Positions 53,924 to 62,648 of a stretch of 64,000 nucleotides of DNA are shown here, piece after piece. The DNA is taken from the NCBI GenBank assembly GCA_020725335.1, contig DYFF01000003.1, positions 101,526 through 165,525 of the forward strand, written 5' to 3'. The notes under the pieces are model-generated. The model saw nothing but the letters and a program-made list of their open reading frames with translations, was not told where the DNA came from and searched no databases. The position numbers and the translations under genes are program-made. Source of the stretch: Thermodesulfovibrio sp. (lineage in GTDB: Bacteria; Nitrospirota; Thermodesulfovibrionia; Thermodesulfovibrionales; Thermodesulfovibrionaceae). How positions within the stretch are numbered: the first letter of the stretch is position 1; each line of letters begins with the position of its first letter.

Positions 53924-55804
53924 ATGCCTTATTATGATGTATCTATTCCCCTCAAATTAAAAACTCTTACTTATTATTATGAAAGTGAAGATGATTTAAA
54001 AGGGTTTGCAGTAACTGTACCGTTGAAAGACAAGTTATATGATGGAATTGTTATAAATCAAAGATTAGATAAACCGGAAAGAGTCAAAGATGTAAAAAAA
54101 ATTGAAACCCTTTGGGGACAGGTGTACTCAAAGAATTTTATAGATTTTCTTCTTTGGATGAGTTTCTACTATATAACGGAAACGGGGACAGTATTAAGAC
54201 TTACCTTTTTCGAAGAGATAATGTCATATCTAAAAGGCAAAAAAAAACAAAACAGATTAAATACTGAACATAAAAATCAGAAAGAGAAAAATTTTCTTGA
54301 TGATTTATCAATAAATCAAGATACCTATTTAAAAATTATCAATGCAGTGCAAAAAAGAGAATATAAAACCTTTCTTATCCAATCTCCTAATATTCCTTAT
54401 GAAATGAAATTAATGACAGAAATTGCTAAAAAGCTTTCTTCTCTTAACGAAATAATTCTTTTAATACTGCCCGAAATAAAAGAGGTAAAAGAAATATACA
54501 TGTTTTTGAGGGATAAACTCGGTGAAAATGCTATAATGCTTCACAGTAAAATGAAAGCTTCTGAATGTTACTCTGCTATTGAAAAGATTATAGAAGATAA
54601 AGCAAAAATAATCGTGGGCACAAGATTTGCCCTTTTTGCACCTATAAAAAAGTTATCTTTAATTATGCTTTCTCAGGAATCAAGTTGGATTTATAAGGCT
54701 GAGGAATCTCCAAGATATAATACAAGAGAAGCTGCCATAATGAGAGGATTTTTAGATAAATGTCCTGTTGTTTTATGTGATAGTTTGCCCTCTGTTAACT
54801 CTTATTGGAACTCAATTAGAGGTAAGTTTGAATTTATAGACGATTTTTCCCAATACCCCCATCCTGAGTTAACAATTGTAAAACAGCCCCACATAGGCAT
54901 TTTCCATCCTGAAGTATTGCTATACTTGAAAATGTATGAAAAAGAAGGAATTCTTGTCATTACTCCCAGAACAGGATTTAGTTTACTAAGATGCGCTGAA
55001 TGTGGAGAAGTTTTAAAATGTGAAAAGTGTAGCTATAGTTTAATTTACTATAAAGATAATCAAACCGTAGGATGCAATAGATGTAATTTAAAAACTAAAA
55101 CACCAGATAGTTGTCCATATTGTGGAGGAATAGAAATCCATCCTACAGGTGTAGGGGTAGAAAGGTTATGGAAGGAACTCGAAAATATTTTTTCTAAAAG
55201 AGGAGTATCGATAAAAAATTACAATCTTGAAAATGAACAGATTCAGGGTGTTTTTATTGGGCAGGCAGGGAAAATAAGAAAAAGTTATACATCTCAATTC
55301 AAAGGTATAGTATTTGTTGATTTTGATTTCTTTCTTTCTATTCCTGATTATAGAGCTGTAGAGAATGCTTTTGGAAAAGTGCTTTCATTAAGTCATCTTG
55401 TTAAAAATGATGGAAGTATATTTATTCAGACAAGAAATCCGGAAAGTGAAATTTTTAAATTTTTTCGTTCCTATAAATTTAGAGAATTTTATCTATATGA
55501 ATTAAAACATCGTAAAGAAGCTATATATCCCCCATTTGTAAGACTTATCAAACTAAATATAAAAATAAAAAAGACTGCGTCTGAGGATGTAATAGAGAGG
55601 ATAAAAAATTTTTTAAAATTACATATCCAAGCAGAAATTATAGGCCCTTTAAAAACCCAGAAAAAGGAAGAGATATTTTTTATAATTCGTTCCCAAGATA
55701 AAAGAAAACTTATAGAAGACCTGAATCTTTATATCGATAAAATTAAAAGTTTTAGAGGAATTTCCCTTAAAATTGAGGTAGACCCTGTTACTCTAAAAGT
55801 TTAA
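53924..55804 (+). CDS. priA: PriA-like primosomal protein lacking helicase motifs
   Basis: 626 aa, shorter than the usual 700-plus. The N-terminal 3'-DNA-binding domain (DVSIPLKLKTLTYYYE...) and the zinc region (CAECGEVLKCEKC, then CNRCNLKTKTPDSCPYCGG) identify PriA. The ATPase is degenerate: motif I is QSPNIPYEMK instead of a GxTGSGKT loop, the DEEH box is SQES within VGTRFALFAPIKKLSLIMLSQESS, and motif VI has no QVAGRAGR. It should still bind forks and partners but not unwind with ATP, like actinobacterial PriA. A TAAAAT puts the first transcribed base at the ATG. It overlaps ribF tail-to-tail by 12 nt. Confidence 0.85.
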   Translation: MPYYDVSIPLKLKTLTYYYESEDDLKGFAVTVPLKDKLYDGIVINQRLDKPERVKDVKKIETLWGQVYSKNFIDFLLWMSFYYITETGTVLRLTFFEEIMSYLKGKKKQNRLNTEHKNQKEKNFLDDLSINQDTYLKIINAVQKREYKTFLIQSPNIPYEMKLMTEIAKKLSSLNEIILLILPEIKEVKEIYMFLRDKLGENAIMLHSKMKASECYSAIEKIIEDKAKIIVGTRFALFAPIKKLSLIMLSQESSWIYKAEESPRYNTREAAIMRGFLDKCPVVLCDSLPSVNSYWNSIRGKFEFIDDFSQYPHPELTIVKQPHIGIFHPEVLLYLKMYEKEGILVITPRTGFSLLRCAECGEVLKCEKCSYSLIYYKDNQTVGCNRCNLKTKTPDSCPYCGGIEIHPTGVGVERLWKELENIFSKRGVSIKNYNLENEQIQGVFIGQAGKIRKSYTSQFKGIVFVDFDFFLSIPDYRAVENAFGKVLSLSHLVKNDGSIFIQTRNPESEIFKFFRSYKFREFYLYELKHRKEAIYPPFVRLIKLNIKIKKTASEDVIERIKNFLKLHIQAEIIGPLKTQKKEEIFFIIRSQDKRKLIEDLNLYIDKIKSFRGISLKIEVDPVTLKV

Positions 55805-56746
55805 AAAAAGTTTTGTTTTATCCTTACTAAATACTTTCTTAGCTTCCTTAATATCCATAGCTATACTTTGTTTAAGTTCTTCTGGAGAGGAAAATTTCTT
55901 TTCATCTCTAATTCTTGCAATGAAATGAATCCTAATAGACTTTCCAAGTAAATTTTCATTGAAATCAAGAATATGTACTTCATAACTGAGACTTTCATTG
56001 TTAAAGGTAGGATTTTTACCAATATTGGCAACTCCCCTAAAAGTTTTTGATAAATGTTTTATAGTTACCTTTACGGCATAAACACCTTCTTTAGGTATAA
56101 TCTCTTGAATAGGTAATATGTTTGCTGTAGGGTATCCCAGAAGAGAAGAACCTCTTCCAAAACCCTTTGTAACCTCCCCATCTATATGATAGGCTCTTCC
56201 GAGAAAAAGATTTGCCTCTCTGACATTGCCTTCTTTTAGAGCATTCCTGACTGCTGTGCTACTTAATATTTTTCCTTTTCGCTTATAAGCTTTAAGAACT
56301 TTAACTTTAAATCCATATAAATTCCCAAGAGTTTTCAGTAAGTCTCTGTCACCCTTTCTACCCTTGCCAAATTTATAATCATAGCCTACTATAACCCATT
56401 TAGCATTAAATTTCTGGATTAGAATATCTCTTACAAAATCTTCTGCTTCAATCTGGGCAAAAGTAGGAGTGAAAGGTATAAGCACTGTGATATCTATTCC
56501 ACATTTTTCAATTAATTTAAGTTTATCCTCTGTAGTAGTGATTAATTTTAATGGATGCTCTTTGAATAGAACTTTAATTGGGTGGGGATGAAAAGTTACT
56601 ACCACACTTTTACCATTTATTAGTTTTGCCTTCCTTTTAACAAATTCAAAAATTTTCTGATGCCCTCTATGAACACCATCGAAATTTCCAATGGTTATAA
56701 CTGTATTTTCAACTTCAAGTTTCTCAATCCCTCTAATTACCTGCAT
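55793..56746 (-). CDS. ribF: bifunctional riboflavin kinase / FAD synthetase RibF
   Basis: 317 aa. The N-terminal nucleotidyltransferase has TIGNFDGVHRGHQKIFEF and VVGYDYKFGKGRKGD with ILSSTAVRNAL. The C-terminal flavokinase has GEVTKGFGRGSSLLGYPTANI and GVANIGKNPTF. It converts riboflavin to FMN and FAD for the many flavoproteins nearby. Overlaps coaE by 14 nt. Confidence 0.97.
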   Translation of the reverse strand: MQVIRGIEKLEVENTVITIGNFDGVHRGHQKIFEFVKRKAKLINGKSVVVTFHPHPIKVLFKEHPLKLITTTEDKLKLIEKCGIDITVLIPFTPTFAQIEAEDFVRDILIQKFNAKWVIVGYDYKFGKGRKGDRDLLKTLGNLYGFKVKVLKAYKRKGKILSSTAVRNALKEGNVREANLFLGRAYHIDGEVTKGFGRGSSLLGYPTANILPIQEIIPKEGVYAVKVTIKHLSKTFRGVANIGKNPTFNNESLSYEVHILDFNENLLGKSIRIHFIARIRDEKKFSSPEELKQSIAMDIKEAKKVFSKDKTKLFLNF

Positions 56747-57344
56747 ATTTTCTCTCCATTGCTATAAGTTTTTGAAATATTGCTTCTACCTGTTGCGATG
56801 TTTCTTCTGTAGTTCCTGAATTATCTATTATATAATCAGACTTTGATTTTTTCATCTCTATAGGGAATTGACATTTCAATCTTTTTATTGTTTCCTCTCT
56901 CGGAATACCCTTTTCTTCAAGACGTTTTATAGCTATCTCTTCATCAGTAAAAACTGTAATTATTATGTCAAATTTATTTTGATATCCTCTCTCAAAAATA
57001 ATCGGAGCTTCTACGACCACTATAGTAGGTTCTCCTCTAAGAGGTATTTTTTCTATTATTGCGTCTATCCTTTCAAAGACACGTGGATGAATAATATTCT
57101 CAAGATAAATTCTCATCAAAGGATTTTCAAATACTATATTAGCTATGTATTTTTTATTCAATTTACCATCCTCAAAAACTTCATCGCCAAACAATGTTCT
57201 TATCTCTTCTATTACTTTTGGTTCTTCTAAAAGACCTTCTACGATTTTATCAGTATTTATTACATATGCCCCTAATTTTTTGAAAAACTCCGCCACTGTG
57301 CTTTTACCCATACCAAAATTTCCGGTAAGTCCAATTTTAATCAT
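56733..57344 (-). CDS. coaE: dephospho-CoA kinase CoaE
   Basis: 203 aa. P-loop IGLTGNFGMGKSTVAEFFKKLGA, the substrate Asp in VINTDKIV, the LID-like region IIHPRVFERID, VVVEAPIIFERG, and a C-terminal DYIIDNSGTTEETSQQVE. It phosphorylates dephospho-CoA in the last step of CoA synthesis. Its ATG overlaps the mutS stop by 4 nt, so mutS-coaE-ribF form one operon. Confidence 0.96.
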   Translation of the reverse strand: MIKIGLTGNFGMGKSTVAEFFKKLGAYVINTDKIVEGLLEEPKVIEEIRTLFGDEVFEDGKLNKKYIANIVFENPLMRIYLENIIHPRVFERIDAIIEKIPLRGEPTIVVVEAPIIFERGYQNKFDIIITVFTDEEIAIKRLEEKGIPREETIKRLKCQFPIEMKKSKSDYIIDNSGTTEETSQQVEAIFQKLIAMERKYAGN

Positions 57345-59905
57345 TCCCCTAACATCTCCTTTAATTCTTTAAGCTTTTTTAATGCCTTGTGAGGACTCAG
57401 AGAGCCAATGTCAATTTTTAAGAGTTCCGCCTTTATAGGGTCTTCCTGAAAAAAAAGGTCAAGCTGTTTCGTCTTTACTGAAAAAATCTGAAATTCCTTT
57501 TTCTCAAGTTTATGCAAAATCTCTTTTGCTCTGCTTAGTATTTCCGAAGGGAGTCCAGCAAGCCGGGCAACCTGAATCCCGTAGCTTTTATCAGCTCCCC
57601 CTTGCTGTATTTTTCTTAAAAATATGATTTCATCTCCCCATTCTTTCACCACAACAGTATAATTCTTAATGCTATCAAAATTGAAAGCAAGGTCAGTAAG
57701 TTCATGGTAGTGTGTAGCAAATAGTGTTCTTGCTTTAATTCTCTCTGCAATGTATTCTACCACTGCCCAAGCTATACTTATTCCATCAAAAGTGCTTGTA
57801 CCTCTGCCAACCTCATCAAGTATTATAAAACTTTTTTTAGTTGCATTATTGAGAATATTTGCAGTTTCTATCATTTCCACCATAAAGGTGCTCTGTCCCT
57901 TTGCGAGAAAATCAGATGCGCCAATACGTGTAAATATCCTGTCAACAACTCCTATTTTTGCATAAGTTGCAGGGACAAAAGAACCAATTTGAGCCATAAG
58001 CACAATAAGTGCATTCTGCCTCATATAGGTTGATTTACCTGCCATATTAGGTCCTGTAAGAATTATTATCTTTTGCTCATCAGTCCCTATTAGAAGGTCA
58101 TTGGGAATGAATCTGCCTTCATAAAGCTTACCAAGCTGTATAAGTCTTTCAATAACAGGATGTCTACCTTCTTTTATTTCTATAATATCCCCGTCGTTGA
58201 TCTCAGGTTTTACATAATTATATTTTGATGCAACTTTTGCTAAGGCAAGAAGAAAATCTATAAAAGCTATTATCTCAGCGTTTTTCAATATTTTGTCAAC
58301 AAATGAAGATAATAAATTTGTCAATTCTATAAAGAGTTCTTGTTCAAGTATTTTGAGTTTTTCTTCAGCGCTCATTATTTTTAATTCAAGTCCCTTAAGC
58401 TCTTCTGTAATAAATCTCTCTGCATTTGTAAGGGTTTGCTTTCTAATATAATGCGAAGGAACAAGATGAAGATTTGGCTTTGTTACTTCTATGTAATATC
58501 CAAAAACTCTGTTATATCCTATTTTAAGAGAGTTTATACCTGTTTTTTTTCGTTCCTCAGCTTCCATACTGATAATGTATTTTTTACTTTCACGGCTTAA
58601 TTTTCTTAATTCATCTACATCTCGATTATAGCCCTCTCTGAAAATACCACCCTCAGTTATTACATTAGGAGGGTTTTCTATTAAAGCAGATTCAAGCTTT
58701 AGTACAACTTCATTTAGCTCGTCTATTAAATTGGAGAGGCTTTTAAGCATTTCCGAGGCATCCTTTAGAGCCTCTTTTAGTTCTGGAATTCTTTTTATAC
58801 CATCATTAAGATATTTTAATTCTCTGGGATTAATAATCTGAGTTCTAATTTTGAGAGCAAGCCTTTCTATGTCAGGTAAATCTTTAAGTGCTTTCTCCAC
58901 TTTTTGTCTCAATAGATAGTCCTTATAAAAATCTTCCACGCCATCCAGTCTTTTCTTTATCTCTGATATATTAATTAAGGGGCAAGCTATGGCATTTCTT
59001 AAAAAACGAGTACCCATAGAAGTGAGAGTTTCATCTAAAACCCATAGTAATGAGCCTTCAAAGCTGCCATCAAGGGATGAAAAAATTTCAAGATTTTTTT
59101 TAGTAGTACTGTCAAGTAACATAAAGTCTGAAAGATTTAAAACTTTTAATTGTTTAAATTCTCTTTGTTGTTTATTGGCTTCAAGATATTTTAGAAGAGC
59201 TCCTCCTGCTGAGATGGCATTACTCAATTCTTCTGCTCCAAAACTTCTTAGAGAAGCTACTTTAAAATGTTCTAAAAGGTTTTTATAGGCAATAACATAA
59301 TCAAATTTCCAGTCTTCAATAAATGTTTTATTATAGCTAAATGCTTCAAATCTTAAAGCATCCTCAAGACTTAAAGGAAGTAGAATCTCCCTTGGTTCGA
59401 ATCTATCAATTTCGTCAGTAATATCTTTATCAGTTTCATAAAGAAAAAATTGACCTGTAGTAATATCCGCTAAGGCTATGCCGGTTTTGCCTTTTGAGGG
59501 ATATATAGACATGATATATATGTTTTCCTTAACGCCTTCAGGTAGATATGTTCCAGGGGTTAACACCTTTACCACTTCTCGTTCAACTATACCTTTTGAA
59601 CTTCTTGGATCTCCAATCTGCTCACATATTGCCACTTTATAGCCTTCTCGTATTAATTTCTCAATGTATGGGCCTGATGAAAAATAGGGTATCCCGCACA
59701 TAGGTATAGGATTTTCCTTTGATTTATCTCTTGAGGTCAATGTTATTCCTAAAATTTTAGATGCAATAACCGCATCGTCTCCAAACATCTCATAAAAATC
59801 ACCGAGTCTAAAAAAAACAATAGCCTCCTTGTAATTTTCTTTGATTTTGAAGTACTGCCGCATAAGGGGTGTTAATTCTTCCTGTGAGATTTCTATGAAG
59901 TTCAT
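57341..59905 (-). CDS. mutS: DNA mismatch repair protein MutS
   Basis: 854 aa, full length. Mismatch-recognition motif FFRLGDFYEMFGDDA (Phe-x-Glu), connector and lever domains, then the ABC ATPase: ILTGPNMAGKSTYMRQ, FMVEMIETANIL, FIILDEVGRGTSTFDGISIAWA and LFATHYHELTDL. It binds mismatches as a dimer and recruits MutL. Only 5 nt separate a perfect TATAAT from the ATG and no SD is present, so the mRNA may be leaderless. The -35 is weak. Confidence 0.98.
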   Translation of the reverse strand: MNFIEISQEELTPLMRQYFKIKENYKEAIVFFRLGDFYEMFGDDAVIASKILGITLTSRDKSKENPIPMCGIPYFSSGPYIEKLIREGYKVAICEQIGDPRSSKGIVEREVVKVLTPGTYLPEGVKENIYIMSIYPSKGKTGIALADITTGQFFLYETDKDITDEIDRFEPREILLPLSLEDALRFEAFSYNKTFIEDWKFDYVIAYKNLLEHFKVASLRSFGAEELSNAISAGGALLKYLEANKQQREFKQLKVLNLSDFMLLDSTTKKNLEIFSSLDGSFEGSLLWVLDETLTSMGTRFLRNAIACPLINISEIKKRLDGVEDFYKDYLLRQKVEKALKDLPDIERLALKIRTQIINPRELKYLNDGIKRIPELKEALKDASEMLKSLSNLIDELNEVVLKLESALIENPPNVITEGGIFREGYNRDVDELRKLSRESKKYIISMEAEERKKTGINSLKIGYNRVFGYYIEVTKPNLHLVPSHYIRKQTLTNAERFITEELKGLELKIMSAEEKLKILEQELFIELTNLLSSFVDKILKNAEIIAFIDFLLALAKVASKYNYVKPEINDGDIIEIKEGRHPVIERLIQLGKLYEGRFIPNDLLIGTDEQKIIILTGPNMAGKSTYMRQNALIVLMAQIGSFVPATYAKIGVVDRIFTRIGASDFLAKGQSTFMVEMIETANILNNATKKSFIILDEVGRGTSTFDGISIAWAVVEYIAERIKARTLFATHYHELTDLAFNFDSIKNYTVVVKEWGDEIIFLRKIQQGGADKSYGIQVARLAGLPSEILSRAKEILHKLEKKEFQIFSVKTKQLDLFFQEDPIKAELLKIDIGSLSPHKALKKLKELKEMLGE

Positions 59906-59959
59906 TTTGTATTATAACGTATTGACAACGTCGCCTTAAATGTTCTATTTTTAACTGTA

Positions 59960-61252
59960 ATGGTTTTATTAAAATCCTTTAGTGTTCTTGTCATTTCTGA
60001 CGAAGCAAAAAAGCTATATGAAATTTTCAACTCTGTAGGGATTACTCTCAGAAAAACAACTAAGTTAAAATCTTCCTCTAATACAAACTTTTTTAGCTAT
60101 GATATCGCATTTATAGATATAGATTCAGAAGGTTGGGAAAAAAGACTAATTGAGCTCAAACAATATATGCCTGTGATAACTTTTGGAAAAGCTGATATAA
60201 AAAAGGCTATAAAATCCATGAAATTAGGTGCAACAGATTTCCTAAATAAACCACTGAAAAATGAATCAGTAAAAGAAATTTTTGAAAGTTTTAAGGACAA
60301 ACCAAAGGTAGAAATAGAAGGACTTATTGGAAAAAGTAGAATCATGGAAGATATCTATAGCGGTATTAGAAAGGCAGCACTAACAGATAGTAATGTACTT
60401 ATAACAGGAGAGTCAGGTACAGGTAAAGAGTTAGTTGCAAGAGCAATTCATATCTTAAGTGAAAGAAAAGAAAATCCCTTTATTGTTATAAATTGCTCAG
60501 CCATACCAGATACATTACTTGAATCAGAACTTTTCGGCTTCGAGAAAGGAGCATTCACTGGGGCTAATTACACTAAAAAAGGACTTGTGGAGTGGGCTGA
60601 TAAGGGAACTTTATTTTTCGATGAAATAGGCGATGTTTCACCTCTCTTTCAGACCAAAATTCTCAGAGTCATACAAGAGGGTGAATTCATACGAATAGGT
60701 GGCGGTCATCCAATAAGAGTTGATGTCAGATTTATTGCTGCAACCAACAAAGACCTTACAAAAGCTTGTAAAGAAGGTGTTTTTAGGGAAGATCTCTTTT
60801 ATAGGCTAAATGTCATACATATAGAAATTCCTCCATTAAGAAGTAGAAAGGAAGATATTCCCTTACTTACTGAATTTTTTATAAAAAAACATTCATCTAA
60901 AAGAAAGGATTTATCTATTAAGGGAATTACAGAAGAAGCTCTAGATGCTTTAATGAACTATTCTTTCCCAGGAAACGTAAGAGAACTTGAAAATATAGTT
61001 GAAAGAGCTATAGCATTTACTAACTCTGTTGAAATTACAGTTAAAGACCTTCCAGCCTATTTATTAAAAGCTCAACATTCTAAGAAACCACTGCATGGAA
61101 CATTAAAAGAAGCAGTAGATAATTTTGAGAAAGAAATAATATGGTCAGCCTTGCAGAAAAGCAGAGGCAATATTTCAAAAGCTGCAGAATTGTTAGGAAT
61201 TCATAGGCAACAGCTTCAGCGAAAACTAAAACAGTTCAAGATAGCAACATAG
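59960..61252 (+). CDS. sigma-54-dependent response regulator (NtrC family)
   Basis: 430 aa. A divergent receiver domain (residues 1-120) retains an acidic pair (ISDEA), a candidate phospho-Asp (AFIDID) and the NKPL lysine. The AAA+ activator domain has Walker A GESGTGKELVARAIH, the sigma-54 contact loop GAFTGANYTKKGL, Walker B GTLFFDEIGD and VREDLFYRLNVI-type sensor sequence. A Fis-type helix-turn-helix ends it (GNISKAAELLGIHRQQLQRKL). No sensor kinase is adjacent. It lies directly upstream of a consensus sigma-54 promoter. TTGACA is present at 59922 with a weak -10, giving a leader of only about 4 nt. Confidence 0.93.
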   Translation: MVLLKSFSVLVISDEAKKLYEIFNSVGITLRKTTKLKSSSNTNFFSYDIAFIDIDSEGWEKRLIELKQYMPVITFGKADIKKAIKSMKLGATDFLNKPLKNESVKEIFESFKDKPKVEIEGLIGKSRIMEDIYSGIRKAALTDSNVLITGESGTGKELVARAIHILSERKENPFIVINCSAIPDTLLESELFGFEKGAFTGANYTKKGLVEWADKGTLFFDEIGDVSPLFQTKILRVIQEGEFIRIGGGHPIRVDVRFIAATNKDLTKACKEGVFREDLFYRLNVIHIEIPPLRSRKEDIPLLTEFFIKKHSSKRKDLSIKGITEEALDALMNYSFPGNVRELENIVERAIAFTNSVEITVKDLPAYLLKAQHSKKPLHGTLKEAVDNFEKEIIWSALQKSRGNISKAAELLGIHRQQLQRKLKQFKIAT

Positions 61253-61261
61253 TTTTAATTG

Positions 61262-61280
61262 GTCTCTTAATGAGACTTTC
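61262..61280 (+). terminator. weak hairpin after the sigma-54 activator gene
   Basis: GTCTC-TTAAT-GAGAC followed by TTTCTC. The short 5-bp stem and poor T-tract make this only a possible terminator; it could equally be part of an upstream regulatory region. Confidence 0.3.
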
Positions 61281-61298
61281 TCAAAAAAAATATATTAG

Positions 61299-61319
61299 AA
61301 CGCAATAATTTGTTGCATT
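61299..61319 (+). promoter_or_regulatory. candidate enhancer site (imperfect palindrome) for the sigma-54 activator
   Basis: AACGCAA-TAATTTG-TTGCATT is an inverted repeat matching at 6 of 7 positions per arm. Its centre lies about 87 bp upstream of the start predicted for the sigma-54 promoter at 61370, the usual distance for NtrC-family enhancers. A second copy was not found at the GGDEF promoter. Confidence 0.4.
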
Positions 61320-61369
61320 AATTATCTTTTTTTTTATCATTAATTCTTATTTTTAGCTTTTTTTTGGGT

Positions 61370-61385
61370 TGGCATATCTATTGCT
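61370..61385 (+). promoter_or_regulatory. consensus sigma-54 (-24/-12) promoter
   Basis: TGGCATATCTATTGCT has exact TGGCA and TTGCT elements with GG-N10-GC spacing. The predicted start is about 61396, only 5 nt before the ATG of the Lys-rich ORF. Confidence 0.78.
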
Positions 61386-61400
61386 ATAAATATTTTTTTA

Positions 61401-61550
61401 ATGAAAAAAGTTTGGAAAAAAATGAAAGATTTATTGGTATCAATAACTTTTTCAAAACCAAAAGAATTTGACAGACTAAGTAAAAAGTCTGAAAAAAATA
61501 AAAAAAAGGTGACAGAGAAGAAAGCGGATAAAATGAAAAAATTTATTTAA
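61401..61550 (+). CDS. Lys-rich small protein (49 aa) behind a sigma-54 promoter
   Basis: Too short for the ORF track. Encodes MKKVWKKMKDLLVSITFSKP and a tail dominated by lysine (KKSEKNKKKVTEKK, ending MKKFI). Strongly basic, no membrane helix, resembling nucleic-acid-binding or ribosome-associated mini-proteins. There is no SD; the ATG would be about 5 nt from the transcript start, and a second in-frame ATG (61422) is the alternative. The transcript could also be a noncoding RNA. Function unknown. Confidence 0.5.
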   Translation: MKKVWKKMKDLLVSITFSKPKEFDRLSKKSEKNKKKVTEKKADKMKKFI

Positions 61551-61561
61551 TAAAATCAATA

Positions 61562-61580
61562 CTTGAAAAGACTTTTCAAG
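61562..61580. terminator. bidirectional hairpin between converging genes
   Basis: CTTGAAAAGACTTTTCAAG is a near-perfect palindrome (7-bp stem with a 5-nt loop, or longer with tighter loop). It lies 12 nt after the Lys-rich ORF and could end transcription from both sides. The flanking T-tract (CTCTTCTTT) is moderate on plus and poor on minus. Confidence 0.45.
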
Positions 61581-61596
61581 CTCTTCTTTAAATTCC

Positions 61597-61728
61597 TTAA
61601 AAACTTTTCTCTCTTAGTCTTCTTTCAACTTCTTTCCATAATTCAGAAAGCTTAATTATACAATTTGTAAATTTATGACTTTTAATCTTAGCTATTTCAA
61701 AGTAGACATGTTCTATTTTATCTCGCAA
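61597..61728 (-). CDS. possible small ORF overlapping the 3' end of the cyclase gene (43 aa)
   Basis: TTG start with purine-rich AAAAGGAAG upstream, in a different frame from the cyclase and overlapping its last codons. Encodes an amphipathic, charged peptide (FTNCIIKLSELWKEVERRLR). It fills the gap between the cyclase and the hairpin. No known family; could be chance. Confidence 0.25.
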   Translation of the reverse strand: MRDKIEHVYFEIAKIKSHKFTNCIIKLSELWKEVERRLREKSF

Positions 61729-62648
61729 CGATTTCTTCCTTTTCTTTTTGCTTCATACAATGCATCATCTGCTCTTTTTAATACGTCCACTCCTTCATCT
61801 GTTTGTAATAACTCAGCAATGCCAAAGCTTGCAGTGATTTTTTCTTTAATTCCCTTGAATTTTGTTTTCTCTATTTTTTGCCTAATTCTTTCACAAACTT
61901 CCAAGGCAGAATCTATATTTGTATTAGGTAACAATAGAATAAACTCCTCTCCTCCGAATCTTGCAAGAATATCTTCATGCCTGATTGATTTATGTATTAT
62001 TTTAGCAAAGCTCTTTAAAACATAATCTCCTACCTCATGTCCATAAGTGTCATTTATCCTTTTAAAACGATCAATATCAATCATTACAAAGGAAAGAGGA
62101 AGATTATGTCTCCTTGCAAAAGAAATTTCCCTCTTTATTATCTTTTCAAGCGCTCTTCTATTAAGAATCCCTGTTAAAGGATCTGTATTTGTAATTTTTT
62201 TTATGGTAGTTAAAGCCTCAGAAAGCTGAAGATTTTTCTTTTCAAGTTGTCTTGTAATATCGACAATCTGGTCATTAAGTTTGGACATCTTTGTAAGTAA
62301 TTCATTATAGGTAAGACGATATTGCTCAAAAATCATAAGATATAAATTATCAACTGGGAAAATAGCGCCTCTTAAAAGTATTTCAACATTTCCTATACCT
62401 TTAAAAATAAGAGTAGTCATATTGAAAGCACTATCTGGCAGCAGTAACTTTTCAGAATATCTTGATAAAAATTTAGTCAAGTTATAATTAATAGGTTTTT
62501 CCCTTAATCCCAAAATTTTAATAAAACCACTGTTACAGTCTAAAATTTTCTTATCTTTGTCTATCAGAACGAGTGCCAGACTGCTTAACTGGTCAAAATA
62601 TGAGATAATTTCATCATGATAATTTTTAAATATTGTTTCTATGTTCAT
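61713..62648 (-). CDS. PAS-GGDEF diguanylate cyclase
   Basis: 311 aa, soluble. Residues 10-120 look like a PAS domain (LVLIDKDKKILDCNSGFIKILG). A coiled coil (ELLTKMSKLNDQIVDITRQLEKK) leads into GGDEF: TDPLTGILNRRALE, VMIDIDRFKRINDTYGHEVGD, active loop ARFGGEEF and the RHED inhibitory I-site just before. Active c-di-GMP synthase by motif. Its ATG directly follows the stop of the B12-binding protein gene, so the two are almost certainly coupled. Confidence 0.92.
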   Translation of the reverse strand: MNIETIFKNYHDEIISYFDQLSSLALVLIDKDKKILDCNSGFIKILGLREKPINYNLTKFLSRYSEKLLLPDSAFNMTTLIFKGIGNVEILLRGAIFPVDNLYLMIFEQYRLTYNELLTKMSKLNDQIVDITRQLEKKNLQLSEALTTIKKITNTDPLTGILNRRALEKIIKREISFARRHNLPLSFVMIDIDRFKRINDTYGHEVGDYVLKSFAKIIHKSIRHEDILARFGGEEFILLLPNTNIDSALEVCERIRQKIEKTKFKGIKEKITASFGIAELLQTDEGVDVLKRADDALYEAKRKGRNRCEIK

